Shown: positions 10,340 to 22,286, numbered from the stretch's first letter. The stretch is DNA of 64,000 nt from Cycas panzhihuaensis (GCA_023213395.1 CM041465.1:23560001-23624000); one strand, 5' to 3'. Notes: generated by a model from the sequence alone, not told the origin. Numbers and translations are program-made.

Positions 10340-12457
10340 GTGGATGCACATCTATGGGATAACCACCTAGCTACGTAGGGATAGCAAGGATAATCAATGA
10401 TAGTATCAAGGTGTAGACAGAAACCTATAAGCAAGGTGAGTACCACAAAGGGCACCCTGTATGCCAGAGCGCAAGTTTGGGACCTGCGGATGGTACCCAA
10501 CTACCTAAGGGTGGTTCCCCACTTCGACTAGGAAGAGGGAAGGTGAAAAGGTAGTCTAGATAGATCTAGGAGGAGGGTCCTCCCACCCTTGGATGGCCAG
10601 AAGGGGAGGAAGAGAATCCTTGAAGGTTTCCCTATGGCAGAGGGAAACGAGTAGGAGCAAGGTAGGTGAATAGCCTATGGTTAAGACCTCCTCGGTTATT
10701 CAGCTAAGTGAAGGAAACCAAGGGAAGAGGAAGGAAGTGGAAACGATCAATCAATCCAAAGTTCCCCCCTTTGAGGGTACAACCAAGGGAAGCAAGGGTG
10801 CTAAGGTACGCACAAGTAAACCAAATCAAATATGATGAGCCAAGGGAGCAAAGGTGAGGTTTACAAGCTAAAGGGAAAGGCTAAGGGGAAAAACTTCCTA
10901 AAAGCCCTTTCCTAAAATAGGTATGGTATATGAGATATAACATACAAAATGTTGACAAAAAGAGAGTTGATTCTTTTTTTATTTTATGTTGTCTAATTAC
11001 TACTATGTAAACCTTTTCAAAAGAAAGAGAGTAAAACGAAGCAAGAGCACATACTTAGGATGAGGATGCGGTCAAAGCGGTGACACTTCCACAAGATGTC
11101 CAAATCATTCCACGAAGCAACGTCAGAGGGTCACAGTAGGGTGAAGCGTGGGGCTTCCTTACCTTCCCCGAAAAGCGACACTAGAGTGCCGAAAAATAAA
11201 AAGGCAAGTAATAACGAAAAGTAAAATGCTATGATAGAATACAAATAAATGTACTTACCCAGGAGAAACAGGGGAGGAGAAGTTCCTTGCATCCTCCTTT
11301 TACCTACAAGTAAGCATAATGATTTCCTTCCGGACAAAGGAGGCTAACAACACAAGAAGGAGCACCAAAAACATATATATATGCATATGCCAAAACTAAA
11401 TCGCTATACATATATATTAGTACTCATAAATCACAAGGTTACAGCAATAAATTATAGTAAAAAATACCCAAATGGATGGTATGTAAATACGTGCGCCTTA
11501 GAGTGACCCACCTCCCGCAAAGGGTAACCCTACCCTCCCTTAAGAAGCCACAGGGCAGTGAGGGTATGGTTGTATAGCTGGCTGTAAACTGGGGCAGCAA
11601 AAGTGCAAAAGAGCCCAAGGAAGTCCTCAATGAATTGGAGTGCTATAGGAAGCAAAGCGAGCCATTGAGAGAAGGGTTAGGCTAGGATGAGTTTCTAGGG
11701 CTTATGCGTTGCCTGGATGAGAGAAATGGGCCTGCAAACCAGCATTGCAATAGGTGAAAATGTTGGTTTCAGCAACTGGAAATGGTCCTCTAATCCTTTG
11801 CCCACTCTAGGGATAGCACAGGGGTAAAGAGGAGGGTTTGGAGGGCACAAGCCTCTTAGGGAGCGCAAAGGTGGTATGGAATCCACCTAGCTCTGTTCCA
11901 AACCCTATAGAGTCCTCTTTGGCCACTGTCCTAGCCATGAAACGCAAGATAAGAGGCTCAAGCAACAGAGAAAAATCAAAGAGAAAACGAGAAACAAACT
12001 CTTGAAACAAGGAGAAGAAAACTAGTGATAAACATACACAAATCTGGGCATAAACTGAGCAAAGAAATGACTTTAAATCAATAAATACCTTGAGAGAAAG
12101 TGAGGGGCATTTGCCTCTACAAAAGCCTACTGAGAAGAGGCTGGAAACCTAAGGAAAGGCTAAAGTACAACAGGTATGGAGTCCCTACTGAGGCGTCTGA
12201 GGGAAATCCTGCTTCTGGGACCACTCGATGATTGTCTGGGCAAAGAGACCTTGAAAACTCCTCAAGGAGGCCCTCTCCAGGGCGTGCAATGAGCCGTGAG
12301 GATGTCACAGTGAAGCCTAATAAGAGTTGGGCATAGAGGAACAGTTGCAGGTCTTGGAAATTGAGTAGAGCAATAGAAGAGGGCAGAGAGTAGGGCATTT
12401 TTCCTTTGTATTCCTTCCAAAGATAGCCAAAAAATCCCAAAAATGAGTTAAGATGGG

Positions 12458-12465
12458 CTTAAATA
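12458..12465 (-). promoter_or_regulatory. Presumed LTR TATA box, element A
   Basis: TATTTAAG on the minus strand, about 620 bases into the LTR from its outer end. The same motif is at 20299-20306 in C, and TATAAAG at 48344-48350 in BD. A perfect inverted repeat CCCTAATC-N4-GATTAGGG lies just upstream at 12477-12496. A G-box-like CACGTGG lies at 12526-12532. Confidence 0.5.
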
Positions 12466-12527
12466 CTCAGCCCCAACCCTAATCAAGTGATTAGGGCTCA
12501 ACTAGCTCTGAGGTAGGTCAAAGGACA

Positions 12528-12563
12528 CGTGGCAATTTTGCAATAAATGCGAGAATTGCCACG
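12528..12563. repeat. Inverted repeat in the LTR of element A
   Basis: Perfect 10-base arms, CGTGGCAATT at 12528-12537 and AATTGCCACG at 12554-12563, separated by 16 bases. The same place in the C and BD LTRs shows the same arms with a few changes. The left arm overlaps a CACGTGG G-box-like site. Confidence 0.7.
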
Positions 12564-13085
12564 GTGGTTTTAAAAAATAAAACATAACAGTCGCACCACG
12601 ATAAACCTCGTGGTACCCCAAAATTTGTCGCGGTGCAAGACCAGAAGACCAAATTGGCCCAAACAGCTAACCAGGATTGCAGGCCAGTGTACTAGGAGGT
12701 CGACAGGGGGGAGGGCCCACCTACCCAGAGGCAAACAACAGACTAAGAGCCATAAGAAAGGTAATCATAGGACTCAAGGACATAACAAGGAGACCAAATG
12801 GTGATAAATCAACATACAAGTGATCATCACATAAATCAAGTGAGTCTTAAGGGGAGTAGGGCAGATTGCGAGAAGCAGCACAACCACTGGGGTGCCACAC
12901 TTACTGGCAATATGGCCCTGCTATAGTCGTCATAGGCTAAAGAGGTGTAGATGGTGCAAACCATCTACAAAAAACATGTAGCATGCAAGCAAATACTCCT
13001 TACAAAAAATAAAAATAAGGTGAGAAACATACCTACACTTACCTAAGTCAACCTCTCCGTATCTATTCCCAGAAGCCAGGAAATA

Positions 13086-15679
13086 GATGGTCTTAAAGAG
13101 GAAAGTCCTTCCACCCTTGGATGGCCAGAAGGGAAGAGAAGGGACCCTTGAAGGAGGGGTTCCTATGGCGAAGGAACATGAGACAAAAGATTATAGGCAA
13201 GGGCTTAAGACAAGCATAGGTAGGCTTCCCCTAGGCTAATTAGTCTAAAGCAAATCTAACAAAGGGAAGGAATGAAGAAAAGGGGGGCTAAGAGTTACTC
13301 TCCCTCTCTCTCTCTCTTCTATTTAATAACAAAAGGCTAAGTGAAAAAAAAGGAACAAGTGTCTTGTATGCATTCAAGCATGTAAACTAAATGGAATGCA
13401 ACTAAGGGTGCTTTCAGACTAGATAGGAAAAATGGGGGGGGAGGAATGTAGTCCCTACTATGCCCTTTTCCTATAAAAAAAGCACACAACACACTTATGA
13501 AAAGCAAATGCAAGTAGCTAATTTATCACCATTTTGGTTTTATGTAATCTATTAAGCAAATGTAATAGCTACTAGATAAGAGCAAAAAAGAAAGGGGTGG
13601 ATAGAGAGAGACGATGCATACCAGAAGTGTAGTGGTTGATGAAGAACCTCACTTGTGCACAACGTACACCCTCTTGCCTATAGTTGGTGTGTAGCCAAAG
13701 TTGGTATAGAAAACAGGGGCTTCCTTACCTTCCCTATATAAAAGATAGAGCGGAGTAGGAAAAGCAAAGAAAGCAAGTAAACGTACTAAGAAGCAAATAA
13801 AGCGGAAGAGGGAAGAAGGGTGAAGACTTACCTGGAGTCGTACGTTCTTCCTCTTCATGAATGTTGCTTCAAATCTGCACCCACAAGAGGTTTTCCCTTC
13901 TAAGAGGGGGCTGCAAGATACTATATAGGCAAAGATATAATGTAAATACTAAAATTTTATATTTTAATTTAGTGTAACTACTACTAAAATAATTTTGCTA
14001 TTCTCAAAGAAAGACCACACATACCAAGTAAGAAGGAAAGGGTAGCCTCAAGATGGCAAAACCCTCTACAAAAGGCCCTCCATGCAGCCTCAAAATATAG
14101 TAAGGTGAGGGTTATGTGACTGTCTATGAGCAGTAAACAAGCAAGGGGATGAATGATGTAGGACGTATGAGAGATGCTTAGGTAGCGGAGTCGCTACGGA
14201 CAACGAATCGCCATGCAAGCCTCATCGAAGGTCTGAATGGATGCCGGGCAAGGTTAGGGGCATATATAAGGCCCAAAAGAAGAGTGTGTAGGCTTGGAAT
14301 TAGCACAACAAGGGCTACATATGAATATCCAATGCAGGCTTAGATTCCACCCACTCCTAGTTAGCTCAAGGAAAGCATAGGCGTAAGAGAGGAAGGATGG
14401 GAAGGGGCTTACCCTTGGGGAGTAGGTCTAATGGATCTTGCCTTACTCCCTTTGCCCAATCCTTGTAAGCCCTCTCACATAGCTTTCTTGAGGAAAACTG
14501 GTGGAGAATGGGAAGGAGATCAAAATATTCGAAGCTAAACATAAGGAAAAGTAATCATTTCTATAACCAAAAGATAAAAGGGATGAAAAAATACACTTTC
14601 AAATAGGCTCTAATGAAGTAAATATATGATAAAACATGAAAACAAGATAAGGGGTACTTGTTGGGTTGAGTTGAGGGTAGATCTACCCCTGTAACCAGTG
14701 GAGGAGGGTAGGTCCTGTAAGGTTTGCAGGGTATTTCCTAAAGTGGAGCTACAAAAGGCAGTTGCTATACAAAATTGAGGAAGAAACAAGGAGATCTTGC
14801 TCGGAAATGCTTAGAGGAGAGTCTCCCAGCACAGGACAAAGCTACTGCAAGTGGATCTTGAGCTAGAATGGCAGAAAATGTAGACTTGTAGGTGTACCTA
14901 TGAAGGAGAGGAGGAAGAGAGCAGAATTACAACAGTAGCATGTGATGTTTAAGAGCTAAGAGATGTGGAATGAGAAACTTTTCAAGATATATGCTCATCC
15001 CAACCCTAATCGAGCGATTAGGATGTGAATAAGGCCGAGTTGGTCACTTTTCCACATTGCAATTTCACGGAAAAAGTGAGAATTACCACAGCGGATAAAA
15101 AAAATAAAGTGCAAATGCACCATCAGAACTTTGGCAAGATCATGGTAAACTTCACAGTACCGCTTAGTTTACAACAGTGCGAGACTAGAATTCCAAAATA
15201 ACAATGGTCAAGGTTCTCGAAACCCTAAAATAGATGTGACAGGCCTAGGAGGGGATGGCCCTCCTGTCCAAGGGGATAGGGACAGTCTAGGTGACATGAG
15301 AACTAGACCAAATGAGGCATCAAGAGCTAGGATTCCTAGGAATGTCATGATAGGGATACAAGATCAGGGTATGAGCAGGTCATACAAGTCGAGTGAGGCT
15401 TGAGGTGATGTGGAGGTGGTGCAAAGGGTCGTAGAGTGCCATGGGAATGCCTACCTTGCAGAAAAGTAGGTCCTGCAGGTCATCATAGGCTAAAAGTATG
15501 ACAAGTAACATGTTTAAGCAATAGATTCAAGGTGATCACTCAAATGTAGTAGTCAATCGTGCAATGAGGCAATGCTTCTATGTACCTTTCCAAAGGAACA
15601 ACAAAGGTGAAAAGGAAGAAGCATACCTACACTTACCTGAGTCGACCTATCCATATCTATTCCTGGTAGCTAGGAAATA
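13086..15679 (-). repeat. 3' LTR of element BD (partial, interrupted by element A)
   Basis: Starts with GATGG at the point matching base 38774 of the BD 5' LTR and ends ...GCTAGGAAATA. It carries the inverted repeat GTAAACT...AGTTTAC at about 15148-15175 and a TATATC box near 14990. A (TC)n run lies at about 13303-13319. No coding sequence. Confidence 0.85.
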
Positions 15680-16770
15680 ATGACAAGGCAGTTAGAGCAG
15701 GAGTTTCCCTTGGTGACGATGAAGATGATGGAGGTGACAGGGCAGGTTTGTCTAGAGCGACAGTTGGAGAGGCAGGATCATCGGGAGCCGCCACAGGAGA
15801 GGCAGGTCCATCCAGAGCTGTAGAGAGAGTTAAAGGCCCTTAAACACGAGCCCAGAGATTGAGGATAGTGGGAAGATCTAGTACGATAACAACACCAACA
15901 GAGGGTGGTGGAGATGCCCCAATGGTCTAAGTAGTTGCCAAGGTGGTATCGAAGGAGGAGGAGGTACCAACAGCTGGTGGAGTACCAGAGGAGGAGGCCA
16001 TCATCTGAGTCAAGGAGCTAATGACCGTACTAGATGAGACACTACCCTTTCCTATCATCTTTCGATCACCTAATATCTAGATGTTTGATTTTGTTTGATA
16101 TATATAGATACATATACTGACACATGGTGTGTTAGACTTCACAGGAGCGGCAGAGATATAAAGATTGGTGGAGGAAGTAGTCCAAGAGATGTTCCCCCAC
16201 GCCTATGCAGAGGGGCAACCTCCCATCCAAGCGGAAGAGGAGTTACGATTGATAGGGGCTTATACAATAGCATTCACCCTATTGGTTAGGGCGATTAATG
16301 TATGGATAGTAGAGTCCCAGGAGCATGAGGCACACATGGGACAGTTACAGAGGGAGCTGGACAAGACCTGAGTTGAGAGGGACTCTTTATGAGGTCAGGT
16401 ACAGGTGCTAGAGGCTCACAGAGGAGCTGGTGGAGATGTTGAGAGCTGCATCAGGATGGCAATGCTAGAGGAGAATCTCTGAGAGATAGAGGAGAGATTC
16501 TGAGGCATGGAGGAGAGACTCTGAGGGGTGGAGAGTGGGAGGGATCATATCCAGACGTGATACAATCAGCTGGTAGACCAGGTAGCATTGAGGCCGTCCC
16601 GGAGCAGGACACACACCCACACAGTGATGAAGACCTGAAGGAGGCCTCAAGATAAGGGAAGTGAGGTGGGTAGATCCCAGAGGCACATGCGGAGTCTGGG
16701 AGGCATGTGGTCCCCATGAGAGGGATCACAATGACCAGGAGATGATACCCCAGGAACGGGACAGCAGTAG
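15680..16770 (+). pseudogene. Antisense PMD gene of element BD, 3' half
   Basis: Colinear with the end of exon 2, intron 2 and all of exon 3 of the gene in A. The Gly/Pro/Glu-rich exon part runs from about 15710 to 16056. The intron acceptor is TTCACAG at 16138-16144; the donor GT has become AT. Exon 3 is 16145-16770 and ends at the same GQQ-stop as in A. Conserved words include FPHAYAEGQPPIQ and ESQEHEAHMGQLQRELDKT. Exon 3 is 42 bases longer than in A, exactly two 21-base units, so the frame is kept. Stops (TGA at CGA-like sites, TAA, TAG) inactivate it. The PMD itself and exon 1 are missing. Function unknown. Confidence 0.7.
16471..16533 (+). repeat. Three tandem 21-bp units coding for heptads
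   Basis: Units at 16471-16491, 16492-16512 and 16513-16533 begin GAG and read E-N-L-stop-E-I-E, E-R-F-stop-G-M-E and E-R-L-stop-G-V-E in the antisense gene frame. Element A has one unit (2661-2681). The TGA sits at the same codon in all four units and is most simply a decayed CGA (Arg). Confidence 0.75.
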
Positions 16771-17544
16771 AGTAGAGTATAATAGTTTTGATTTGATAAG
16801 GGAAAGCAACAGACCTCTAAGGAGTCACTATATATTTTCACATGACTGTACTCCTCCTTGTAAGGATTCTAGCTTCCCACGAATGATGTACCATACCATT
16901 TGTATGATATGACACATGCTGATTATTTTATGTATATAGATGGGGTCATTAGTACCTCATTTGGTATATGTTAATATGTATGCGATGATATATAATGATA
17001 GATTGGTATTGTATTTACTTTTATGTGTATATATGCATATATGATGTGAGAGTGTACGTGTGTGCATGAGGAGATATGGACCATGATGTTTGAGTTGGTT
17101 ACCATATGGTTTGTATTATGAGATTTGTTTTAGTTACATACACTTCCTTTCATGTAGGGCCACATACCTAGCAGGTGCACATATGATTACGATGAGCATC
17201 GACGATAGACATATGTGAGGCTAGGAAGTAGGGAAACACACATGTCCACATGGGAGCATAGCAGGATATGCAAAGGAAGTGCCAATGGAAAGGGAGTGAC
17301 GACACTCTAACATGCCATCCTAGTTGGGGAATGCACCCAAACTTGAGAGCGATTAGGACCATACACTCAATTAAGAAGACGAGGCCCTCTAGAGAGAGAT
17401 AGATAACGGGTTCTGCAGGAGGAACCTAAAAGAAGTAAAAGGGCCACCTTAAGCCGCCATTCCACCTGTGGCTAGGGGGAATGGGGATGTGCCTAAGATG
17501 GTAGTTTAGGTTTATTTCAGAGTGCAAAAATAAAAATGGAATAA
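16771..17544. other. Noncoding region between antisense gene and pol of BD
   Basis: Colinear with 2919-3510 of A. AT-rich in the middle, with alternating TATATG stretches around 16960-17045. No conserved frame seen. Confidence 0.5.
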
Positions 17545-18374
17545 TCATGCATAGAATTTCTTAAGGAATTTCCCATTCACAGCCTTCTTGAATTTGAGGC
17601 CCTCTAGGGTGGCGATCCTGTAAGTGCCATTCCCCAAACTCTCGAGGACGACAAAAGGGCCAACCCATTTAGGTCTGAATTTGGTCAGGCAATCGTGAAG
17701 ATATTCCAGCTTGAGGACATGGTCCCTAGGATGTAAAGGATAGGAACGAAGGTTTTTATCATAAGTCATTCATACCCTAGCCTTAGAGGCAAGGTTGGAT
17801 TAGTAGGTGGCCAAGTGTTTCCCATCCAAAGCCTCAAGGTCTAAGAGGCGAGCCTGACGGGTAGACTCCTCATCGACTAGACCTTGGAGAGAGACCTGTA
17901 GAGAAGGGATCTCCACTTCCAATGGGAGAACCACCTCTATCACATAGACTAGGGAGAAAAGAGTTATTCACATAGCCATACGAATAGACATGTGATATGC
18001 CCATAGGGTGGAAGGGAGTTAGAGGTGCCAATCTTTTTTAGATTGGGCAACTATTTTCTTTAGGATATTTATGGGAGTTTTATTAAACAATTTGACCTAG
18101 ACATTGGCCTAGGGATAGTAAGGAGAGGAAGTTTTATAAGAAATATGGAATTTCTCGTAAAGATCATCCATCTCCTTATTATAAAAGGGAGTTTCGCTGT
18201 CCATGATCAGGACATCGGGAACCCTGAAGCAGTAGATGATATGCTGGTAAACGAAAGTGGCTATCATCTTACTAGGAGTGGTAGTCAAAGGAATGGCTTC
18301 CACCCATTTAGTAAAGTACTCCGTAGTAGTCAAGATAAACTTGTTCTACAATGAAGATGATGGGGTTATGGCTC
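17545..18374 (-). pseudogene. Integrase, C-terminal part, element BD (interrupted by C)
   Basis: The catalytic core (18109-18333) shows TEYFTKWVEA, then MDSETPF where A has TDNGTPF. The C-terminal domain (17545-17769) shows LEYLHDCLTKFRPKWVGPF and ends NGKFLKKFYA-stop. All are in one frame. Element C entered upstream of the core; the N-terminal zinc-binding part continues at 32451. The first catalytic residue is Glu, as in A and C. Confidence 0.85.
18370..18374. repeat. Target-site duplication of element C, left copy
   Basis: GGCTC immediately before the LTR start; identical to 32451-32455 immediately after the other LTR. Five bases is the usual size for gypsy elements. Confidence 0.9.
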
Positions 18375-20947
18375 TAGACACGCATCTACGGGATAGCTAC
18401 CTGACTAATAGGTGAGGCGAGAGTGGGTGTTGGTATAACTAAAGGTGGAACCTATGAGGAAAATAGTTACCATGCAGAGCACCCCGTGCGCTGGAGCGCG
18501 AGTTCGGGATCTGCAATGGAGTATGGCTACTATCAGGTGATCCTCCACCACTCTGATCGAAGGGTGAAGAAGCGCAGGGTAAACCTAGGTTGACCTAGGG
18601 ATAGGACCCTCCCACCCTTGGGTGGCCGGAAGGGGAAGGAGGAGATCCAAGGAGAATAGGTCAGGAATGTGCCTAAGCAAGCTAACCGGATACACAAGCA
18701 ATGCAGGAGGCGAGGAACTTATGCGGCTAAGAGGAGAAGAGGAAAGGTATAGAAGGGGGGTTCCTACGACCTTTCCTATAGGTAGCAAATATGCGTGTAA
18801 TGAAACAAACGAAACATAACCAAATACAAAACCAAATTTCCCTTTTACTTTTCAATGCGTTAATTACTAAGAAGAAACCAAAAGGAAAAAAAGGTAGCAA
18901 GGTAGAGTAAGACGTGCACCTGGACCGAGGGCGTGCGTGATGAAGGCCTTCTCAAAGGGCACCAAGCCACTCCACGCGGCTCGTTGGAAGCGGGATGCTG
19001 CAGCAGATTGAAAAGGGGCTCCCTTACCTTCCCTGAAAAGAACAAATGCGATGCCAAAGAAAGGAAGGAAGCGAAAGCTAATAAAGGAAGAAATAGGAAA
19101 GTACAATGTATATAGGGGCATTTATCATGATCGGCTAATCTGGACGATATCCTCTACGCTCCCCAAGTGTCTGCAAGCAATGGCAAACTCTCCCTTCCCG
19201 GAGGAAGGATACTAACATGCAATACAAGATTCCAATAATATATGTCTAAATAGTACAAATATGAATCTAAATACACATGTGTTAGTATCAATCCAACGAT
19301 GAAAGCACACAAAAGAAAGTAACCAAAGCAAGGGTAAATGATCGGTAAGCCTCGGAGTGGCCCACCTCCCGCAGATGATGCCCTTACCTCCCCCCAAGAG
19401 CCACAAGGTAGCGAGGGTAGGGCCAAGAGCAAGGGCTGGAAAATGGCAACAAAGAGGCAGAGAGGGGCCAAGGAAAACCTACGGCGAGCCAGGATGCTAT
19501 GAGGAGCAAGCCGGGCAGCCGGGAAGAAAGCTAGGCAAAGGCTAGCGGTTGGGACTTATGTAAGTTGCCCAAACCTAAACAAAGGTCCTCAAATCAGTGC
19601 TGCAACTTGTGACAATGCTGGTTTGAGCGGCCAACAGAGGGCCTACAAACCCCCATTTGCATGCCAAGGGCAGCATGGGGTGAGAGGGAGGCTTTGGAGG
19701 GCTTAGAGCTGCTTAGGGAGCGTGGAAGGTGGTACAGAATCCACCCAGCTCCTTCCCAAAGCCTATGCCACCCCTCAACGCCGCTGCCTTGAATAACAAA
19801 CGCAGGCAAGAGGCACAAAACAATGGTGGAACAACCTACTAAAAGGAAGGGAAACAAACTCACAATCACAAGCAGGGAGCAAGCAAGTTGGAGCATTAAT
19901 ATCACAAAGAAAACAATGTAAATCAAAAGATACCTGAGTGCAGGAGGTAAGAGACTTTCCTCAGCTAAGGAACAGTGAAGAGGGGCTGAGAAATCAGCCC
20001 AGATCTGAAGTATAGCAGGTTTGAGACCCTACTAAGCAAGTGTGAAGGGAAACACCTGCACTTGAAGCACTTGTGGACTGCCTGGGCAAAGATCTACTGG
20101 AACCACTCCAAGGGACCCTCTCCAAGGTGCATGAGGGGCTGGGAGAATGTCCTAGCCACACCAAAGGAGAGCAATCAGAGAAGGGACGAGGTCCAAGAAT
20201 AGTAGCGTAACAATGTGAAAGAGCAGAGCAAAATGTTGTTTCCTTGAAGAGCAATCCAAAAGTGAGCAAAAGAATCCTCAAAAATGAGTCAAGAATGGCT
20301 TAAATACTCAAACCAAACCCTAAAGCAAGTGATTAGGGTGCGACTGGGAGAGAATTAAGTCACGAGCCACGTGGCAGTTTCGCAATAAATGCAAAATTGC
20401 CACGGCAGATTTTAAAAAATAAATTATGACAACAGATCGCAAGAACTCGTAGTACCGCGGAATATTTTGGCCGATACTGGAAATTCTAGCAAGACGAACC
20501 CGTGAGGCAAAATAGGTTCACCACCACTGGTCAAAGCGTATGACAAGAAGGACCAATGGGGCATTGAGACACCTACTCGGGGGCAAACAAGCCAGAAAAC
20601 AGGTCCAATGGAGCAAAAGTAGGGCTCAAATAGGGTGGCAAGTCGACCAAATGATGACGGGTCATCACGCGGGCAGAGGTGGCGCAAACCTAGTGGATCC
20701 TAAAGTGAGAAGGGTAGATGCGGGAAGTGAAGTGGCCACCAGGGTGCCACACTCGCTGGGAGTGTACCCCTGCTATAGTCGTCATAGGCTAGAATAAGTG
20801 TGGACGATGCCAAAGTCACCCACGAAGCCACACACATGCAGACATGCAAGCAAACACTCATCAAATGAAAGCAGTGACAATGCGAGAAACATACCTGCAC
20901 TTACCTGAGTCGGTGATTCCGTATCCATTCCCAGAAGCTAAGAAACA
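18375..20947 (-). repeat. 3' LTR of element C
   Basis: 2573 bp. Starts TAGACACGCATCT (the other copy starts TGGATGCGCATCT) and ends GCTAAGAAACA. It pairs with 29871-32450 over its full length. Presumed TATA box TATTTAAG at 20299-20306 on the minus strand; G-box-like CACGTGG near 20368. Open frames inside are not conserved between the two copies at protein level and are not called. Confidence 0.95.
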
Positions 20948-20957
20948 CTGCCCCCTT
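20948..20957 (-). promoter_or_regulatory. Polypurine tract of element C
   Basis: AAGGGGGCAG on the minus strand, directly before the 3' LTR that begins TGTTTCTTAGC. The same tract precedes the element G LTR (49131-49142). It primes plus-strand DNA synthesis. Confidence 0.75.
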
Positions 20958-21518
20958 GGCAGCAGAGCCTCGCCGCTCGGAAGCCTGGTGCGATGGAGAA
21001 TGCTGGCAACACAACTGTCAGTAGCACATGTGTATATAGATATATCAATCAAGATCATAATAGTAGGCAAGGGTGCCGGCAAGTGTCGTATGAACGCTGC
21101 GGATACGAAAGCGGTGGTGGAGACAACATAGGGCCGCATGAGCCACCGAACCGATCGAAAATGAGAAAGGTGAGGGGGCTACCCCCACCACAAAAGATGC
21201 AGAAGAGCATGTATAATCAAGCGAGAGAGCAAGAGAGTAGGCACCATAGTTTTACCTCATTAGTAACCAGGTTTCGGAGGTGCGAACGGATCACAAAGTA
21301 AAGTGTGAGACAACCTGAGGCTTGGGCGACAGGAGGGCCAGACAAGCCTCGAGACTACCAAGGAGAGGAAGGCAAAGGCCAAGGATGAGGCGAATGAGAC
21401 TATCTCGCCTCGCTGAGGGCCCGAGGATATCCGGATATCGGCTGTAAGAGAAACGGGCCAGGAGGGATCCGGCAGCAGAAGCAAGAGTCCTCAAGTGAGG
21501 GCATCGCACCTGGTAAAC

Positions 21519-21722
21519 CTAGGTGAGATGAGACACCACAACTTGAGAGTCGCAAAGAAAAACAATGGATCCGTGATGGAAACGAAGGGCATCAGTAAGG
21601 GCTTCAATAATAGTTGTATATTCAGCTTCGTTGTTGGTAGCCTCTGGGAGGAAGATCCTAGAGCAGAGGAGATCATGTCCAGAAGGGTCATGGAGAATCC
21701 ATGCAAGTGGCGTAAGGTCCAA
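21519..21722 (-). pseudogene. Additional RNase H (aRNH-like) segment of element C
   Basis: The frame encodes ILHDPSGHDLLCSRIFLP, then TNNEAEYTTIIEAL and FLCDSQVVVSHLT. The NNEAEY block and the DSQ-VV block are signatures of the plant/archaeal-type RNase HI fold found as a second RNase H in Tat-lineage retrotransposons; they carry the catalytic Glu and Asp. It is distinct from the retroviral-type RNase H fused to RT at about 24.4-24.9 kb. It lies about 1.4 kb downstream of the pol stop, beyond the antisense promoter, close to the 3' LTR. The start and the C-terminal third cannot be placed; a stop follows the visible part. In A the matching place is outside the window; in BD it is deleted. Confidence 0.7.
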
Positions 21723-22278
21723 GATTACCGCGCTCCGGCTTCAGAAAGATGTAGATGGACATAGGTGACACAAAATCTAGGTAGTCAATGGGCAATGAAA
21801 GAAACACTCGAAAGGCAAGCAGAAAGTGGCCGTGAAGGGTAGGAGGACCTAGCAATGAGGTTACCTAGGGCAAGAGCAAGCAATCCAATCACCAGGAGAA
21901 GGTGGTTGGAAGGAAAAGCCTCCTGGGGTGCTAAAGGTTGCTTTAGGAAGTGAAACATGGCCCCAGGCGGGGGGAGCATTCCCTTTGAGGACCCCAAGAG
22001 CGAAAAAGGGGCGCGAAAACGGGTCCAGGGCGACGAAATGAGCCAAACGAGTATAAACTTGAGCAGACACGGGAGTAGCACGTAAAACGATGCAGAAGGG
22101 CCTTGGCAAAAGCGCGATAATGAGACACCATAAATGCCCTTGCAAGGGAGGGCAGAAAGGGTCTCAGTACAGCACAATTGGCGACAAGGCTAGAAGGCAA
22201 TGGTGATCAAGACAACGAGACAGTCCCAATGACTATCGCGAGACCAAAAACGGACGAAGTGCGCGTTGGGCCCTCGCC

Positions 22279-22286
22279 TATATAAG
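22279..22286 (+). promoter_or_regulatory. TATA box of the antisense gene in element C
   Basis: TATATAAG in a block colinear with 300-380 of element A, 162 bp before the conserved exon 1 ATG. Direction is opposite to gag-pol. Confidence 0.6.

Larger units (their letters stand above)
1..13085 (-). mobile_element. Ty3/gypsy (Tat-like) LTR retrotransposon A, 3' end cut off by window
   Basis: Read on the minus strand, the order is 5' LTR (10341-13085), primer-binding site, gag (starting near 10173), protease, RT, RNase H, integrase (pol ends at 3511), then a long 3' internal region holding a gene on the opposite strand (354-2918). The 3' LTR lies left of the window. The right end is flanked by another LTR of the same family that starts internally (13086), at the place matching base 38774 of the BD 5' LTR. 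A is therefore inserted in the BD 3' LTR; the right-hand target-site copy would be GATGG. Pol keeps one reading frame from 6999 to 3511 with only nonsense changes. Assignment to the Tat lineage rests on the long LTRs, the antisense PMD gene, the PBS type and the second RNase H seen in sister element C. Confidence 0.9.
10341..13085 (-). repeat. 5' LTR of element A
   Basis: Begins TGGATGCACATCT next to the primer-binding site and ends ...CCAGGAAATA, matching the ends of the C LTRs (TGGATGCGCATC...GGGAAACA) apart from CA to TA. Length 2745 bp. It contains conserved internal blocks shared by all five family LTRs, including CCCACCCTTGGATGGCC near the inner end and CTTACCTNAGTC near the outer end. 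No supported coding frame. Confidence 0.9.

Noticed and set aside
10192-10500. Open frame of 102 codons across the LTR/leader junction of A
   Set aside because: It spans the PBS and LTR boundary and is not conserved in C or BD.
18585-20900. Many open frames of 60-110 codons inside the C LTRs (and again at 30081-32367)
   Set aside because: They occur on both strands, change length between the two LTR copies and match no domain; they are chance frames in GC-rich LTR sequence.
21260-21509. Possible duplicated RNase H-like piece (PQVVSHFTL) beside the aRNH segment
   Set aside because: Only a short DNA resemblance to the DSQ-VVSH block about 220 bp away; too weak to call a tandem duplication.
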